From: Mucilaginibacter lappiensis
GTDB taxonomy: Bacteria; Bacteroidota; Bacteroidia; Sphingobacteriales; Sphingobacteriaceae
Direction: 5' to 3'
DNA length: 64,000 nt
Assembly: GCF_900155965.1 (NCBI RefSeq)
Contig: NZ_FTMG01000002.1
Span: forward strand, 124,001 to 188,000
Shown in pieces: positions 33,364-42,278 of this stretch; the stretch's first letter is position 1, and every line of letters begins with the position of its first letter. Both the position numbers and the translations under genes were made by a program. Below the pieces are notes generated by a model. That model did not search any database. It saw only the letters and a list, made by a program, of their open reading frames with translations, and had not been told where the DNA came from.

Positions 33364-34314
33364 TTAGATAAATGTAACTTTTGACAATTCAGCACCCAGG
33401 CCTTTGAGTTCGGCATAGGTCAGTTTATCCATCATCGCGCCGTCGAAGCAGATGGTTTTCATGGTACGGTAATATTTATTGGTCAATGCATAAGTCGGAC
33501 GGAAAGATACATTCCTAAGCGTCGAGCCATTGAACGTGGCTTCATTGAGCGCTGTCTTGTCGAACTTAACGCTGATAAAGGTCTGCCCGTCTAGGCATAC
33601 ACTCCGCATGTCGGAATACTTAAAGTCCACACCTTTGAAGATGCAGTTTTCAAAGACCGTTCTTCTAAGGTCGGTCTTGGTCAGCGTTACATCGGTCAGT
33701 TCTGCGTTGGTGAATTTTGCCCCGGCCAGGCTGGACGCGCTGAACACGGTGCGTACAAGAACGGTCTTATGGAAGATCGCCCCTGTAAGGTCATTTGCAG
33801 CCAGTGTACAGTCCGTCAGGTTCGTCCCCTCGAAATTTGCTTCACGCACATCACTACCCGTAAACGAACTGCGGGTCAAATCCGCACCTGCAAAGTCGGA
33901 GCCGCGTAATGCACTCCCGTTAAATTTCCTTTGATGCGCAATAACGCCAGCAAAATCACTTTTTGACAGGTCGCCCCCGCTGAAGTTCGTCAGCAACTTT
34001 CGCTCCTCCGGCGAAGTGGGAAGGTTAACGTCCTCCGGTACAGGTTGCTCCATGCCGTTGTCATTATTGTCAACGGTTGCCTTGAAGACTGTTCCATTAT
34101 CCGCTGACGAGAAGTTTTCTGAAAAATAATTAAGGTCAACGCCCAGAATTTCGGCGAGTTTGTTAATTGTAACGATGTCCGGAATTGCCTCTCCGCGCTC
34201 CCATTTTCCAACTGCTTGCGGGCTGATAAACAGCAGCCCGGCAAGTTGCGCCTGAGACATGTTTTTATCCTTTCGCGCTTTGGCAATTTTGTTGCCGATC
34301 ATTTTAATATCCAT
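33364..34314 (-). CDS. XRE helix-turn-helix protein fused to pentapeptide repeats
   Basis: Residues 1-68 are an XRE/Cro-type DNA-binding domain (IGNKIAKARKDKNMSQAQLAGLLFISPQAVGKWERGEAIPD). After a linker of about 40 residues, positions about 107-290 hold many A(D/N)Lxx-type pentapeptide repeats (GSDFAGADLTRSSFTGSD, ANFEGTNLTDCTLAANDL and so on), which fold as a right-handed beta-helix. Free pentapeptide proteins such as Qnr or MfpA mimic DNA and shield gyrase. Whether this one does is unknown. It is the first gene of the DrrAB-like operon and is probably its regulator, acting on the repeats at 34392-34441. Confidence 0.88.
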   Translation of the reverse strand: MDIKMIGNKIAKARKDKNMSQAQLAGLLFISPQAVGKWERGEAIPDIVTINKLAEILGVDLNYFSENFSSADNGTVFKATVDNNDNGMEQPVPEDVNLPTSPEERKLLTNFSGGDLSKSDFAGVIAHQRKFNGSALRGSDFAGADLTRSSFTGSDVREANFEGTNLTDCTLAANDLTGAIFHKTVLVRTVFSASSLAGAKFTNAELTDVTLTKTDLRRTVFENCIFKGVDFKYSDMRSVCLDGQTFISVKFDKTALNEATFNGSTLRNVSFRPTYALTNKYYRTMKTICFDGAMMDKLTYAELKGLGAELSKVTFI

Positions 34315-34391
34315 ATGTAATGTCTTTTTGTTCTGTTCTTCGACACTGCAAAGTTATCCGGCTACATTTTCAGAATCGAAAAAATGCAAAT

Positions 34392-34441
34392 ACTTGTAGT
34401 TGTTTTTACGCTACTTATAGTTGTTATTAATGGGTATAAGT
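34392..34441. promoter_or_regulatory. tandem repeats before the XRE-pentapeptide operon
   Basis: ACTTGTAGTTGTTTTTA (34392-34408) and ACTTATAGTTGTTATTA (34413-34429) are direct repeats with a 21-bp period, two helical turns. A third half-site, TATAAGT (34435-34441), is the exact inverse of ACTTATA. The cluster is 78 bp upstream of the XRE gene start, so it is the likely operator. Confidence 0.6.
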
Positions 34442-34629
34442 GGTGAATTATTGTCTTTTAAATATGGAACAGAACATTGACAAAGATGCAAGTGTTTTGC
34501 AGAGATGGAATGACAAATTTTTTTTGTGCTACTAAGGCGACAGGCCTGCGACCTAACGAATAAGGAATGATGGCACGGAATTTAGCAAGTATAGCCAAAT
34601 CGATTATCGCCGACCGATAAGACCATTCT

Positions 34630-34762
34630 TTATTCCTCTATCTTATATTCTTCAATTTTTCTGTAAAGAGTAGCTGAACTGATGTTCAATAATTTGGCTG
34701 CCTGCGTTTTATTCCATTTAGTATATTGCAATACACGATGTATGTGTGGAGATTCTAATGCG
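34630..34762 (-). pseudogene. 3' fragment of a sigma-54 (NtrC-type) regulator gene
   Basis: The minus strand encodes ALESPHIHRVLQYTKWNKTQ and then AAKLLNISSATLYRKIEEYKIEE, ending in TAA (34630-34632). This is the Fis-type DNA-binding end of NtrC-like activators (KTQAAxLLxISxxTLYRKIxEY). The AAA+ and receiver domains are gone, and upstream sequence is unrelated. It is a deletion relic. Confidence 0.7.
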
Positions 34763-35211
34763 CCAGACCACCTGATCCCGGCGCAAGCTCATGCCGTTAT
34801 ATATGCGATGAGCAATGCTGATACCGTTACATTTATGGATGCTCAGACGCGACCGGGGCTGTGTTACGGTAATGCCCAAGCGGTTGCGCCAGCATGGTTT
34901 ACCCTACGTGGAAGGCTTTTTTCTTGCCCAGGACAACTACATATTTCATGATTTTAGTCTTTTGCAGCATGAGGCTATCGATGTTCCGTACAAAGTTCGC
35001 GCGAAGCATATCGGTTAAACGGCCATCTGCCAGAATTTTATTGCGGGTTTGAGATTCCGGATGACTTGATAGCTAAGCAGAACGGCGATGCAATCGATCA
35101 AAATATCATGACTATTCCCCACTTGCTGCACTTGGTTTTCCGAAACCGTTAGATTTTTTTATTTCATTTGATGGCCTGTTACCGACTGCGCTATGTCTAC
35201 CACTGGCAGGA
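34763..35211. other. unassigned stretch with possible decayed coding sequence
   Basis: No intact gene is visible. On the plus strand one frame reads REAYRLNGHLPEFYCGFEIP and then DDLIAKQNGDAIDQNIMTIP to a stop near 35152, and another frame reads GLPYVEGFFLAQDNYIFHDF upstream. On the minus strand ILADGRLTDMLRANFVRNID is also open. I cannot assign any of them to a family. The stretch lies between a regulator relic and a group II intron. Confidence 0.35.
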
Positions 35212-35249
35212 TTAAACTCAGCCGTAGAGTCGCCTCTACGGCTGGTCTT

Positions 35250-35285
35250 CAAAACCGTGCGTGAAAGTTTCCCTTCACACGGCTC
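35250..35285 (-). ncRNA. group II intron domain V
   Basis: The minus strand reads GAGCCGTGTGAAGG, a GAAA tetraloop, then CTTTCACGCACGGTTTTG. It shows the catalytic AGC start, a GAAA loop and the terminal CGCACGG strand, as in group II domain V. The adjacent perfect stem CAGCCGTAGAG / CTCTACGGCTG (35219-35244) takes the place of domain VI. Confidence 0.85.
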
Positions 35286-35293
35286 CTCGTCCG

Positions 35294-35790
35294 TTAATCA
35301 TTTATATGAAGCAAGCTGTCTTTCCTCGTTTTGGTGACATGACAATGAGCGTGCAATAATTGCACATTAGCCCATATATCTTTTCCTCCCAAATTCAAAG
35401 GAATAATATGGTCGGTATCCATATCATCGCCTAATGTAAACTGTAATTTGCATATTGAACATCGACCTTTCTGTTTCCTCAAAAGCATGGCTTTTCTGTT
35501 TGATAACGTAGGGTATCTACCAAGCCTTGCTCCCCAATAAGACCAGTCACCGTCGTATGGTGAGCGGTTCTCTTTAACTTTGACGTGCCTGATGATTGGA
35601 GTTTAACTATAGAGCCTAAGAGGCTTCCCTTTACGAGCAGCAAATGTCCAACGACCGGTTTCCAATCGCCAGTATTTGCGATTTACCCAAGTTTGGGTCT
35701 TATTCGGGTGTCTTCGATCCGCCCATCTCCTCAAAGATTGAAACAACTTGTGTGATAAGGATAGCTTCCCTCTGCTACTGCAGAGCCTTA
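35294..35790 (-). pseudogene. group II intron maturase/HNH fragment with in-frame stop
   Basis: The frame from about 35790 reads LSHKLFQSLRRWADRRHPNK and then TQTWVNRKYW (end of the maturase X domain). It stops at TAA 35603-35605, then continues in frame with TPIIRHVKVKENRSPYDGDW, SYWGARLGRYPTL and the HNH domain CSICKLQF, DTDHIIPLNLGGKD, QLLHAHCH. This is the C-terminal third of an LtrA-type intron protein. Without the reverse transcriptase and with a stop it cannot mobilise the intron. The HNH part alone (35294-35488) is intact as a 64-codon frame. Confidence 0.8.
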
Positions 35791-36262
35791 ATAAGATTAC
35801 CTTGTTACGATTATCTGTATGGTCTTAATTGACTAAGGGTTAGCGTCCTATTCTTCAGCGGATTACAATAGCTTGAACGATTGATGGCGACATAACCATC
35901 AATCCTGTAATCGTTCCCATTTTGGGCAAGCCTTACAACCGTAGTTGAATAACCTGAGTAGGCTTGTTGACAGTGACGATGATTCAAACATAGGTTCGTT
36001 GTCTACGCATAGCTATACACTTGCAAAGGATCGAATGTCAGATTCCATTCTTACTTGCTTTCTTCCCTGCTGCACCCATGCAGTTGCCACCTGCATAAAT
36101 GAGGAAAGTGTTTTCATCTGTTCAAATAGATGGAATGGTGTTTCCATTCACCAGATAATCAGTTATTAAAAAGAACATTTTGTAATGTCCGCTTACTTTA
36201 CTCACAGACAACAAGTCACACATGCCGCTGCTATCACTTCTACGCAGTCCGGTTAGATTGAA

Positions 36263-37501
36263 CTAAGCTTGCTTTAAACGTTCCCGTAACACTTTCATAT
36301 CATTACTCACTTTCTTCTTTTTGATTTTGGAGTAAATTTGAGTTGTACGCAGGCTGGCGTGTCCAAGCATCCCTGATACTGTTTCCATTGGTACACCGTT
36401 TTCTAAAGTAATTGTAGTAGCAAATGTATGCCGGGCAATGTGAAAGGTCAATTTTTTATCAACCTTTGCTTCTTTACCAATCGCTTTGAGATAACGGTTA
36501 GTGGCCTGATTTGAAAATACCGGAAAGATAGTTTTGGTATAGCCTGCCATCGGATGTTTTCTGTACCTATTAATGAGTTCAATTGCTTCAGGAAGCAACA
36601 TTACAAAGAATTTCTTGCCAGAGAAATTTGCCGTCTTGTGCCTGATCATCTCTATCCATTTTTCGCCCTCAATATCAGTGACCAAATGGTTATTGCTCAA
36701 TAAACACATATCAGCGAAAGACAAGCCCGTATAGCAGCTAAATACAAAAATGTCTCTCACTATTCTTTGCCCATCTTTATCAAGTTTTGCTTCTTTGATC
36801 TGTTCCAGCTCTTCCAGTTCCAATGCTTCTCGGTCTTTGTTAATGATTTTACGTTCAAAGCGCAGGAACGGGTCTTTAATTAACCATTCGTTTTTTACTG
36901 CTATGTTAATCATTTTGCGCAACCGCTCAATGTGTTTCATTACGGTATTGTTAGAACATGGCCGCTGACCTTTATCCGGTTCTCTCTGGCGCAAATAGAT
37001 TTCAAAATCAATAATAAATTTGTAATCCAATTGGGACAGATAAATATCCTGCCGTTTTTTCTTTTTCAGCAGAAACTCTTTTAGATAGCGTTCGGTGGTA
37101 AAATAATTTTTCATCGTACCGTCTTCAAGTAGTTTTTTGATCTCCGTATTATGGTAGTTCATTAGCCATAAGAGGGTAGTTTGTTCTTCATCTATACCTT
37201 CGACCTTTGCTTTGATGGCTTCGGCATTGACCAGTTCTTTATTAAAGCGCAATTCGTCATAAGCATTATTGATCTCAGTTTTGGTTTGCCGCATTTTCTC
37301 TTTAATGTCCCTAGCTTCCGGGCTGTTGCCGGTCACTTTTTGTCCATCCTGTTCCCACGTATCCATCTTGACACGGCGCTTTAATGACATGTCTACGAAT
37401 TTGCCATTTACAGTTATTCGGACGTAAATCGGCGCGTTCCCTTTGCTTGCCTTATCTTTCTTGATAAAAAAGTTAAGACTGAATGAATTTGTTGTCTTCA
37501 T
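36263..37501 (-). CDS. tyrosine-type recombinase/integrase (Bacteroidetes type)
   Basis: This 412-aa protein has an N-terminal arm-binding domain (SLNFFIKKDKASKGNAPIYVRITVNG), a SAM-like core-binding domain (about residues 105-205) and a catalytic domain (about 220-400). Catalytic residues visible are the HIARH motif (His-x-x-Arg), GHAS and the tyrosine in TTQIYSKI. At the first Arg position the sequence reads YTGLSFADM, a variant common in Bacteroidetes mobile-element integrases. Its start is about 290 bp from the 3' end of tRNA-Pro, the classic place for an integrase that uses the tRNA as attachment site. It marks the edge of the accessory region to the left. Confidence 0.92.
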   Translation of the reverse strand: MKTTNSFSLNFFIKKDKASKGNAPIYVRITVNGKFVDMSLKRRVKMDTWEQDGQKVTGNSPEARDIKEKMRQTKTEINNAYDELRFNKELVNAEAIKAKVEGIDEEQTTLLWLMNYHNTEIKKLLEDGTMKNYFTTERYLKEFLLKKKKRQDIYLSQLDYKFIIDFEIYLRQREPDKGQRPCSNNTVMKHIERLRKMINIAVKNEWLIKDPFLRFERKIINKDREALELEELEQIKEAKLDKDGQRIVRDIFVFSCYTGLSFADMCLLSNNHLVTDIEGEKWIEMIRHKTANFSGKKFFVMLLPEAIELINRYRKHPMAGYTKTIFPVFSNQATNRYLKAIGKEAKVDKKLTFHIARHTFATTITLENGVPMETVSGMLGHASLRTTQIYSKIKKKKVSNDMKVLRERLKQA

Positions 37502-37732
37502 ACACTTTATTCCGTTTTATATGACAATGACATACTTTTATCGGATCAATGAGCAAAGCCGCAATATCAAAACGGGACAAAAGCACACAAAACACATTTA
37601 AGTATTTCATTATCAATTGATTAGTAAAATACACCGGTCAATAGTACGAAGAAAAAACAGGGTGTGGAATAGGGCATTTTTACTTTGATATTGAATGCCT
37701 CATTTTGATATGAAATTTTTAAAAATAAATGA

Positions 37733-37768
37733 AAAAACCCCCTAAATCTTACAATTTAGAGGGTTTTT
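37733..37768. terminator. terminator downstream of tRNA-Pro
   Basis: AAAAACCCCCTAAAT and ATTTAGAGGGTTTTT form a near-perfect stem with a 6-nt loop, flanked by A and T runs. It follows the minus-strand tRNA-Pro by 24 bp and can act in both directions. Confidence 0.8.
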
Positions 37769-37791
37769 GACTTGATTTGATATCGCTGTCG

Positions 37792-37865
37792 TCGGGATGG
37801 CAGGATTCGAACCTGCGGCCTCCACATCCCAAATGTGGCGCGATACCGGGCTACGCTACATCCCG
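37792..37865 (-). tRNA. tRNA-Pro (anticodon TGG)
   Basis: On the minus strand the acceptor arms CGGGATG / CATCCCG pair, the anticodon loop TTTGGGA sits between CCACA and TGTGG, and the T-arm holds GGTTCGAATCC. The anticodon TGG reads CCA proline codons. The 74-nt gene has no encoded CCA tail. Its 3' half is the probable attachment site for the integrase at 36263. Confidence 0.93.
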
Positions 37866-37931
37866 AATGGTTGGGGGTGCAAATATATACTATGCTTTTT
37901 AAATCCAAAATCTATAATCCCTTATTTTGGC

Positions 37932-38204
37932 TTACTCCGCCGTCGTGGGATCAATGATCCTGGAAATCTCGCTAATTGAATTTGCCGGAAATCCACCCAG
38001 GCTAGCATGTTCCCTAACCATATCCTCATTAGGTGCTATATAAACACAATATATTTTATCAGTAGTTACGTAGCTATTAACCCACTGTATTTGCGATCCC
38101 ATTTTGCTTAATACCCCACAAGAAGTTTGCGAAATGGCTTTTAATTGTTCGTCCGAAAGATTTCCTGCCCCAGGAATTTCTCTTTCAATAACATACTTTG
38201 GCAT
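37932..38204 (-). CDS. DUF4242 (nickel-binding-like) small protein
   Basis: The 90-aa product shows the DUF4242 pattern: YVIEREIPGAGNLSDEQLKAIS, GSQIQWVNSYVTTDKIYCVYIAPNEDMVREHA and GGFPANSISEISRIIDP. The structurally known relative SCO4226 binds nickel through His and other residues. The His in REHA is present, but metal binding here is unproven. It stands alone behind tRNA-Pro, on the same strand. Confidence 0.85.
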   Translation of the reverse strand: MPKYVIEREIPGAGNLSDEQLKAISQTSCGVLSKMGSQIQWVNSYVTTDKIYCVYIAPNEDMVREHASLGGFPANSISEISRIIDPTTAE

Positions 38205-38521
38205 ATTGTTTAATTGTTTTTTTGATGAGGTAATTTACAAACTTTAATAATAATTACAATGCTGATAATTAAGCAAATACATCCCTATTTACTGCCTGGT
38301 TATTCCTTAAACCACAACAAAACAATATAAACGCAAAATCAAATAATTTGTGGCTTGGAAATCAGATTGTTCTTTTTTAAGAAGCTCATTCTGAGGCAGT
38401 CGCTTGAATTTAAATTATTCATATTGTTTATTATTGCTTCTGGTATTAACTTAATTGTGGTATTATATATATTGTTCTGTTTTTTCGTTTAATATTGTGT
38501 TGGGAATTTTTGCACCTGTAT
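38205..38521. other. AT-rich intergenic region before the DUF4175 gene
   Basis: No gene is seen. The last 30 bases contain GGAATTTTTG, a weak match to a -7 box, about 15 nt before the ATG at 38522. Nothing else stands out. Confidence 0.4.
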
Positions 38522-41500
38522 ATGAATTCTGCCGAAAATTATGAAGTACTCATTGATAAGATCAACATCTTTATCAGGAAGTACTATTTTAATAATTTTT
38601 TGCGGGGACTGATCCTTTTAGGTGCGGGCCTGTTTACCGCCTATGTGGTCATTACGCTGAGCGAGTATTTTGGCAATTTTAATATCGTTTTCCGCAGCAT
38701 CCTGTTTTATTTCTTCATACTGCTCAATATCAGCCTGATATGCTGGCTTATTTTACCTCCATTTCTATCATGGCTTAAACTAGGACATTCATTGAGCCAT
38801 GACGAAGCAGCCGAAATCATCGGTAAACACTTTCATGATGTTAATGATAAATTACTAAACACACTGCAGCTTAAAAAGCTTGCCGCTGCTGACGAAAAAC
38901 ACCGCGCTCTTATCGAAGCGAGTATCGATCAAAAGATAGAGGCCCTTAAACCGGTTAGCTTTCCTTCGGCCATTAATATTCGTGAAAATAGTAAATACTT
39001 AAAGTGGGTGTTGGCTCCTGCGGCCGTGATTATCGTACTGGCTTTTGCCGCTCCATCTATATTAACAGAAAGTACAAAGCGGCTTATCAGGCACAATGAA
39101 TATTTTGCTCCTGTGGCCCCCTTTCGTTTCAACGTTCTGAACAAAACCCTATCTGTAGTACAGGGAGACGATCTTAAACTTGAGCTCAAACTTGATGGTG
39201 ATAAATTCCCGGCTGACATTTATATAGAAACAGCGAATAATACTTTTAAACTCGATAAAGATAATGTCAGTAAGTTTCATTACCTATTCAGCAACCTGCA
39301 GCAAAATACAAGGTTCCGCCTGTTAGGCAACGGTTTTGCTTCGGCGCCTTATGAGATACGGGTAAACCAGAAACCCGCCTTGTTACATTTTGATGTAGAG
39401 TTGAACTACCCCGCTTATTTAAATAAAAAATCCGAAAAACTACTGAATGCAGGCGACTTGGTCATTCCGGAAGGTACTTCGGTGAAGTGGCTTCTGCACA
39501 CACAACATGCTTCTGGTTTAGAATTTTATTTGAATGGCATCAAACATACTGCCAAATTAAATGGAACCGATCTTTTTGAATATAACGAAAGGATTTTAAA
39601 AAGTACCATTTATAAACTTAACCCCATAAACCCGCTGGTTAACCACAGCGACTCCTCTGCTTATCATATTAATGTAATAGCTGACGAACCACCAACCATC
39701 TCCGTTCAGGAAAAATCTGATTCGGTAAGTATTAATGCCTTGTATTTCAATGGAAAGATTCAGGACGATCACGGTTTTTCATCGCTCAACTTTCATTATA
39801 GTGTACAATCCTCCAATAATAAGGGCTCTCAAAAAACGTTCATCAAACGAATTGATGCTGCGATGAACCAAACACAATCAGATTTCTTTTATTTCTGGAA
39901 TTTGAAGGAGCTGGGTATTGAACCAGGGGCTCGTGTAAGTTACTTTTTTGAGGTTGCGGATAACGATGGTGTGAATGGCCCCAAAAGAGCCCAAACCGCC
40001 GAGCGCACACTTAATTTGCCCGATGCTAAAGCCATTAATGAACAATTAAATGCCGGCACACAAGCGGTAAAACAAAAAATGGAGTCGGCCATAAAATTGG
40101 CTGGTCAGGTTGAGCATGATTCGCAAAAACTCAATCAATTACTACTGAATAAAAATACACTCTCGTTTGATGAAAAAAAACAGGTAGAAGACTTGCTCCA
40201 AAAACGGCAGGACCTGGAAAATTTGGTCAAGGAAATAAAGGACGAGAATCAGAAAAACCTGTATAACCGCAAAGAGAACCAACAGCAAAACGAGGAGCTT
40301 TTGGCCAAGCAAAAACAAATTGAAGACCTTTTCAACAATGTACTTGATCAAAAAACAAAAGAACTGCTCCAAAACCTGCAAAAGCTTTTAGATCAGGAAC
40401 AAAAGGACGCTACGCGCGATGAGTTATCAAAAATGCAGATGGATAACAAATCGCTGAAAAAAGAGCTTGATCGCATGTTGGAACTGTATAAAAAGCTGGA
40501 GTTTGATCAAAAATTAAATCAAAGCGTTGATCAGTTGAACAAACTGGCCGATAAGGAGCAACAACTGTCTGACAAAACCAAACAGCAGGGAGCCGATCAA
40601 AAGGCGTTGCAGCAGGAGCAGGAAAATCTAAAAAAGGATTTTCAGGACATCAAAAAAGGATTGGAAGATCTGCAGAAAACCAACGAACAGGCCGAACACA
40701 AACAGGATTTTAAAAACCCTGAAAAAGAAACACAAAGCATTGACCAGCAAATGGATCAAAGTGCCGGCGAGCTGCAAAAAAACAATAAAGATGGCGCGTC
40801 GAAATCGCAAAATCAGGCTGCCAAACAAATGCAGCAGTTAGCCGCCAAATTATCACAGGATAATGACGAGGGCGAGAGTAAAGAAAATGCTGTTGATGCC
40901 CAGCAACTGAGGGAGTTGTTAAAAAGCCTGGTGAACAGCTCTTTCGATCAGGAAAAAGTGATGCAAACTTTAAAAGGTACCAACCCAACCGACCCCTCTT
41001 ATATTACACTCTCTCAAAAGCAAAAAGATATTAAGGATAACCTGAAAACAGCCGAAGACAGTCTTTATGCTATCAGCCGGAGAATTCCCCAAATACAATC
41101 GACCGTTAACCAGGAGATCAGTGGCATCAACAGTCACATTGATCAAGCCTTGGATAATCTGGGCGACCGTCGTACAGCCGAAGCCAACCGTCACCAGCAA
41201 TACGCCATGACGGCTATGAACAACCTGGCATTAATGCTGAGCGAAGCGCTGGAGCAACTGCAAAAACAGATGAATAAAGGCGGAAAAGGTAAGGGTAAAA
41301 AACAATCTGTGTCGCAACTGGCAAAAATGCAGCAGCAGCTTAATCAAAACATGCAAAAAGCGCGCGAGCAGATGCAGCAGCAAGGCAACCAGGGTAAAAG
41401 CGCACAAGGGAACAGAGGCAATATGAGTGAGCAATTAGCCCGGATGGCACGTCAGCAGCAAATGATACGGGAATCCCTTGAGCAGATAAACCGGGATGAG

Positions 41501-41851
41501 AATAAGGACGGGAAAAACGGTTTAGGAAATTTGGATAAAATTTCTAAAGAAATGGAACAAACTGAGCATGATCTCGTAAACAGGAAGATTACAGATGAAG
41601 CGTTAAAAAGACAGGAACAAATCCAAAGCCGGCTATTGGAGGCTGAAAAGGCAGAACAGGAACGTGAACAGGATCAGCAAAGAGAAAGCCATGCGGGTAA
41701 GGATATACCTCCGGGTTATATAAAAGCACTGCAGGGATACCAGCAACAAAAGAACAAGCAAACGGAGCAAATAAAAACTGTGTCTCCGGCACTTAATTTG
41801 TATTATAAACAAAAAATAAAATCTTACTTTGATCAACTTAATGCCAAATAA
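38522..41851 (+). CDS. DUF4175-like membrane protein with long coiled coil
   Basis: From the ATG at 38522 (a longer reading starts 9 codons earlier) the protein has 1109 aa. Two membrane helices lie at about residues 27-47 and 57-78 and a third at about 155-177. A beta-rich periplasmic segment (about 185-480) follows. The last about 600 residues are a Gln/Lys/Glu-rich coiled coil (for example EEKKQVEDLLQKRQDLENLV). The architecture is typical of the DUF4175 family in Bacteroidetes, often next to the ATPase and ybeY genes as here. It could act as an envelope scaffold; the function is not established. Confidence 0.8.
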   Translation: MNSAENYEVLIDKINIFIRKYYFNNFLRGLILLGAGLFTAYVVITLSEYFGNFNIVFRSILFYFFILLNISLICWLILPPFLSWLKLGHSLSHDEAAEIIGKHFHDVNDKLLNTLQLKKLAAADEKHRALIEASIDQKIEALKPVSFPSAINIRENSKYLKWVLAPAAVIIVLAFAAPSILTESTKRLIRHNEYFAPVAPFRFNVLNKTLSVVQGDDLKLELKLDGDKFPADIYIETANNTFKLDKDNVSKFHYLFSNLQQNTRFRLLGNGFASAPYEIRVNQKPALLHFDVELNYPAYLNKKSEKLLNAGDLVIPEGTSVKWLLHTQHASGLEFYLNGIKHTAKLNGTDLFEYNERILKSTIYKLNPINPLVNHSDSSAYHINVIADEPPTISVQEKSDSVSINALYFNGKIQDDHGFSSLNFHYSVQSSNNKGSQKTFIKRIDAAMNQTQSDFFYFWNLKELGIEPGARVSYFFEVADNDGVNGPKRAQTAERTLNLPDAKAINEQLNAGTQAVKQKMESAIKLAGQVEHDSQKLNQLLLNKNTLSFDEKKQVEDLLQKRQDLENLVKEIKDENQKNLYNRKENQQQNEELLAKQKQIEDLFNNVLDQKTKELLQNLQKLLDQEQKDATRDELSKMQMDNKSLKKELDRMLELYKKLEFDQKLNQSVDQLNKLADKEQQLSDKTKQQGADQKALQQEQENLKKDFQDIKKGLEDLQKTNEQAEHKQDFKNPEKETQSIDQQMDQSAGELQKNNKDGASKSQNQAAKQMQQLAAKLSQDNDEGESKENAVDAQQLRELLKSLVNSSFDQEKVMQTLKGTNPTDPSYITLSQKQKDIKDNLKTAEDSLYAISRRIPQIQSTVNQEISGINSHIDQALDNLGDRRTAEANRHQQYAMTAMNNLALMLSEALEQLQKQMNKGGKGKGKKQSVSQLAKMQQQLNQNMQKAREQMQQQGNQGKSAQGNRGNMSEQLARMARQQQMIRESLEQINRDENKDGKNGLGNLDKISKEMEQTEHDLVNRKITDEALKRQEQIQSRLLEAEKAEQEREQDQQRESHAGKDIPPGYIKALQGYQQQKNKQTEQIKTVSPALNLYYKQKIKSYFDQLNAK

Positions 41852-41852
41852 C

Positions 41853-42278
41853 ATGGAACAGGCAAATGTTCATACCAGCAGCGAATTGTTTACGTTACAG
41901 TTACCGTCAAAAACGGAGAGCATAGCGCAACTTGAGCAGCTGATTGAAGAAATTGCTGATAAATATCACGTAGCCGAAGATACTTTCGCTAACATGATGA
42001 CCTGCCTTAACGAAGCCGCTATAAATGCTATTATCCACGGCAATAAACTCGACGAAACAAAAAAGGTAATTATTAACGCCGAGGTGGAGCCCAAACGTAT
42101 TGTATGGACCGTTACCGACGAGGGCCCGGGTTTTGATTATACGAACCTCGCCGATCCTACCTCGCCCGAAAACCTGGAAAACTTAACCGGCCGAGGTGTT
42201 TTTATTATCAAGCATCTGGCCGATCAATGTATTTTTAATGCATCGGGCAATACTATCGAACTACATTTTAAAATATAA
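41853..42278 (+). CDS. GHKL ATPase, RsbW-like anti-sigma or switch kinase
   Basis: The ATG at 41853, 1 nt after the DUF4175 stop, gives 141 aa. Motifs are CLNEAAINAIIHGNKLDE (N box), VTDEGPGFDYTNL (G1) and LTGRGVFIIKHLADQ (G2), which together form a complete HATPase_c domain without a histidine phosphoacceptor. Such RsbW/SpoIIAB-like kinases phosphorylate anti-anti-sigma partners. No STAS partner is seen in the window. Its stop overlaps the ybeY start (TAATG), so the genes are translationally coupled. Confidence 0.88.
   Translation: MEQANVHTSSELFTLQLPSKTESIAQLEQLIEEIADKYHVAEDTFANMMTCLNEAAINAIIHGNKLDETKKVIINAEVEPKRIVWTVTDEGPGFDYTNLADPTSPENLENLTGRGVFIIKHLADQCIFNASGNTIELHFKI

Larger units (their letters stand above)
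35212..36221 (-). mobile_element. degenerate group II intron, reverse transcriptase domain deleted
   Basis: On the minus strand the element can start at GTGTGACTTG (5' end about 36221, matching GUGYG). It contains a maturase/HNH relic and ends with a clear domain V (35250-35285) and a domain VI-like hairpin (35219-35244). The whole is only about 1 kb. Group II introns with a full reverse transcriptase are usually 2-3 kb, and no RT motif (YADD) is found, so that part has been deleted. It lies just behind the tyrosine recombinase stop, on the same strand. Exact exon junctions are not determined. Confidence 0.72.

Noticed and set aside
34682..34951. 89-codon plus-strand open frame
   Set aside because: It overlaps the clear minus-strand sigma-54 regulator relic and has unusual Cys/His-rich composition without a domain.
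40142..40828. Phe/Leu-rich frames antisense to the DUF4175 coiled coil, resembling membrane helices
   Set aside because: Lys/Gln codons read backwards give Phe/Leu codons; there is no start context and the plus-strand gene is solid.
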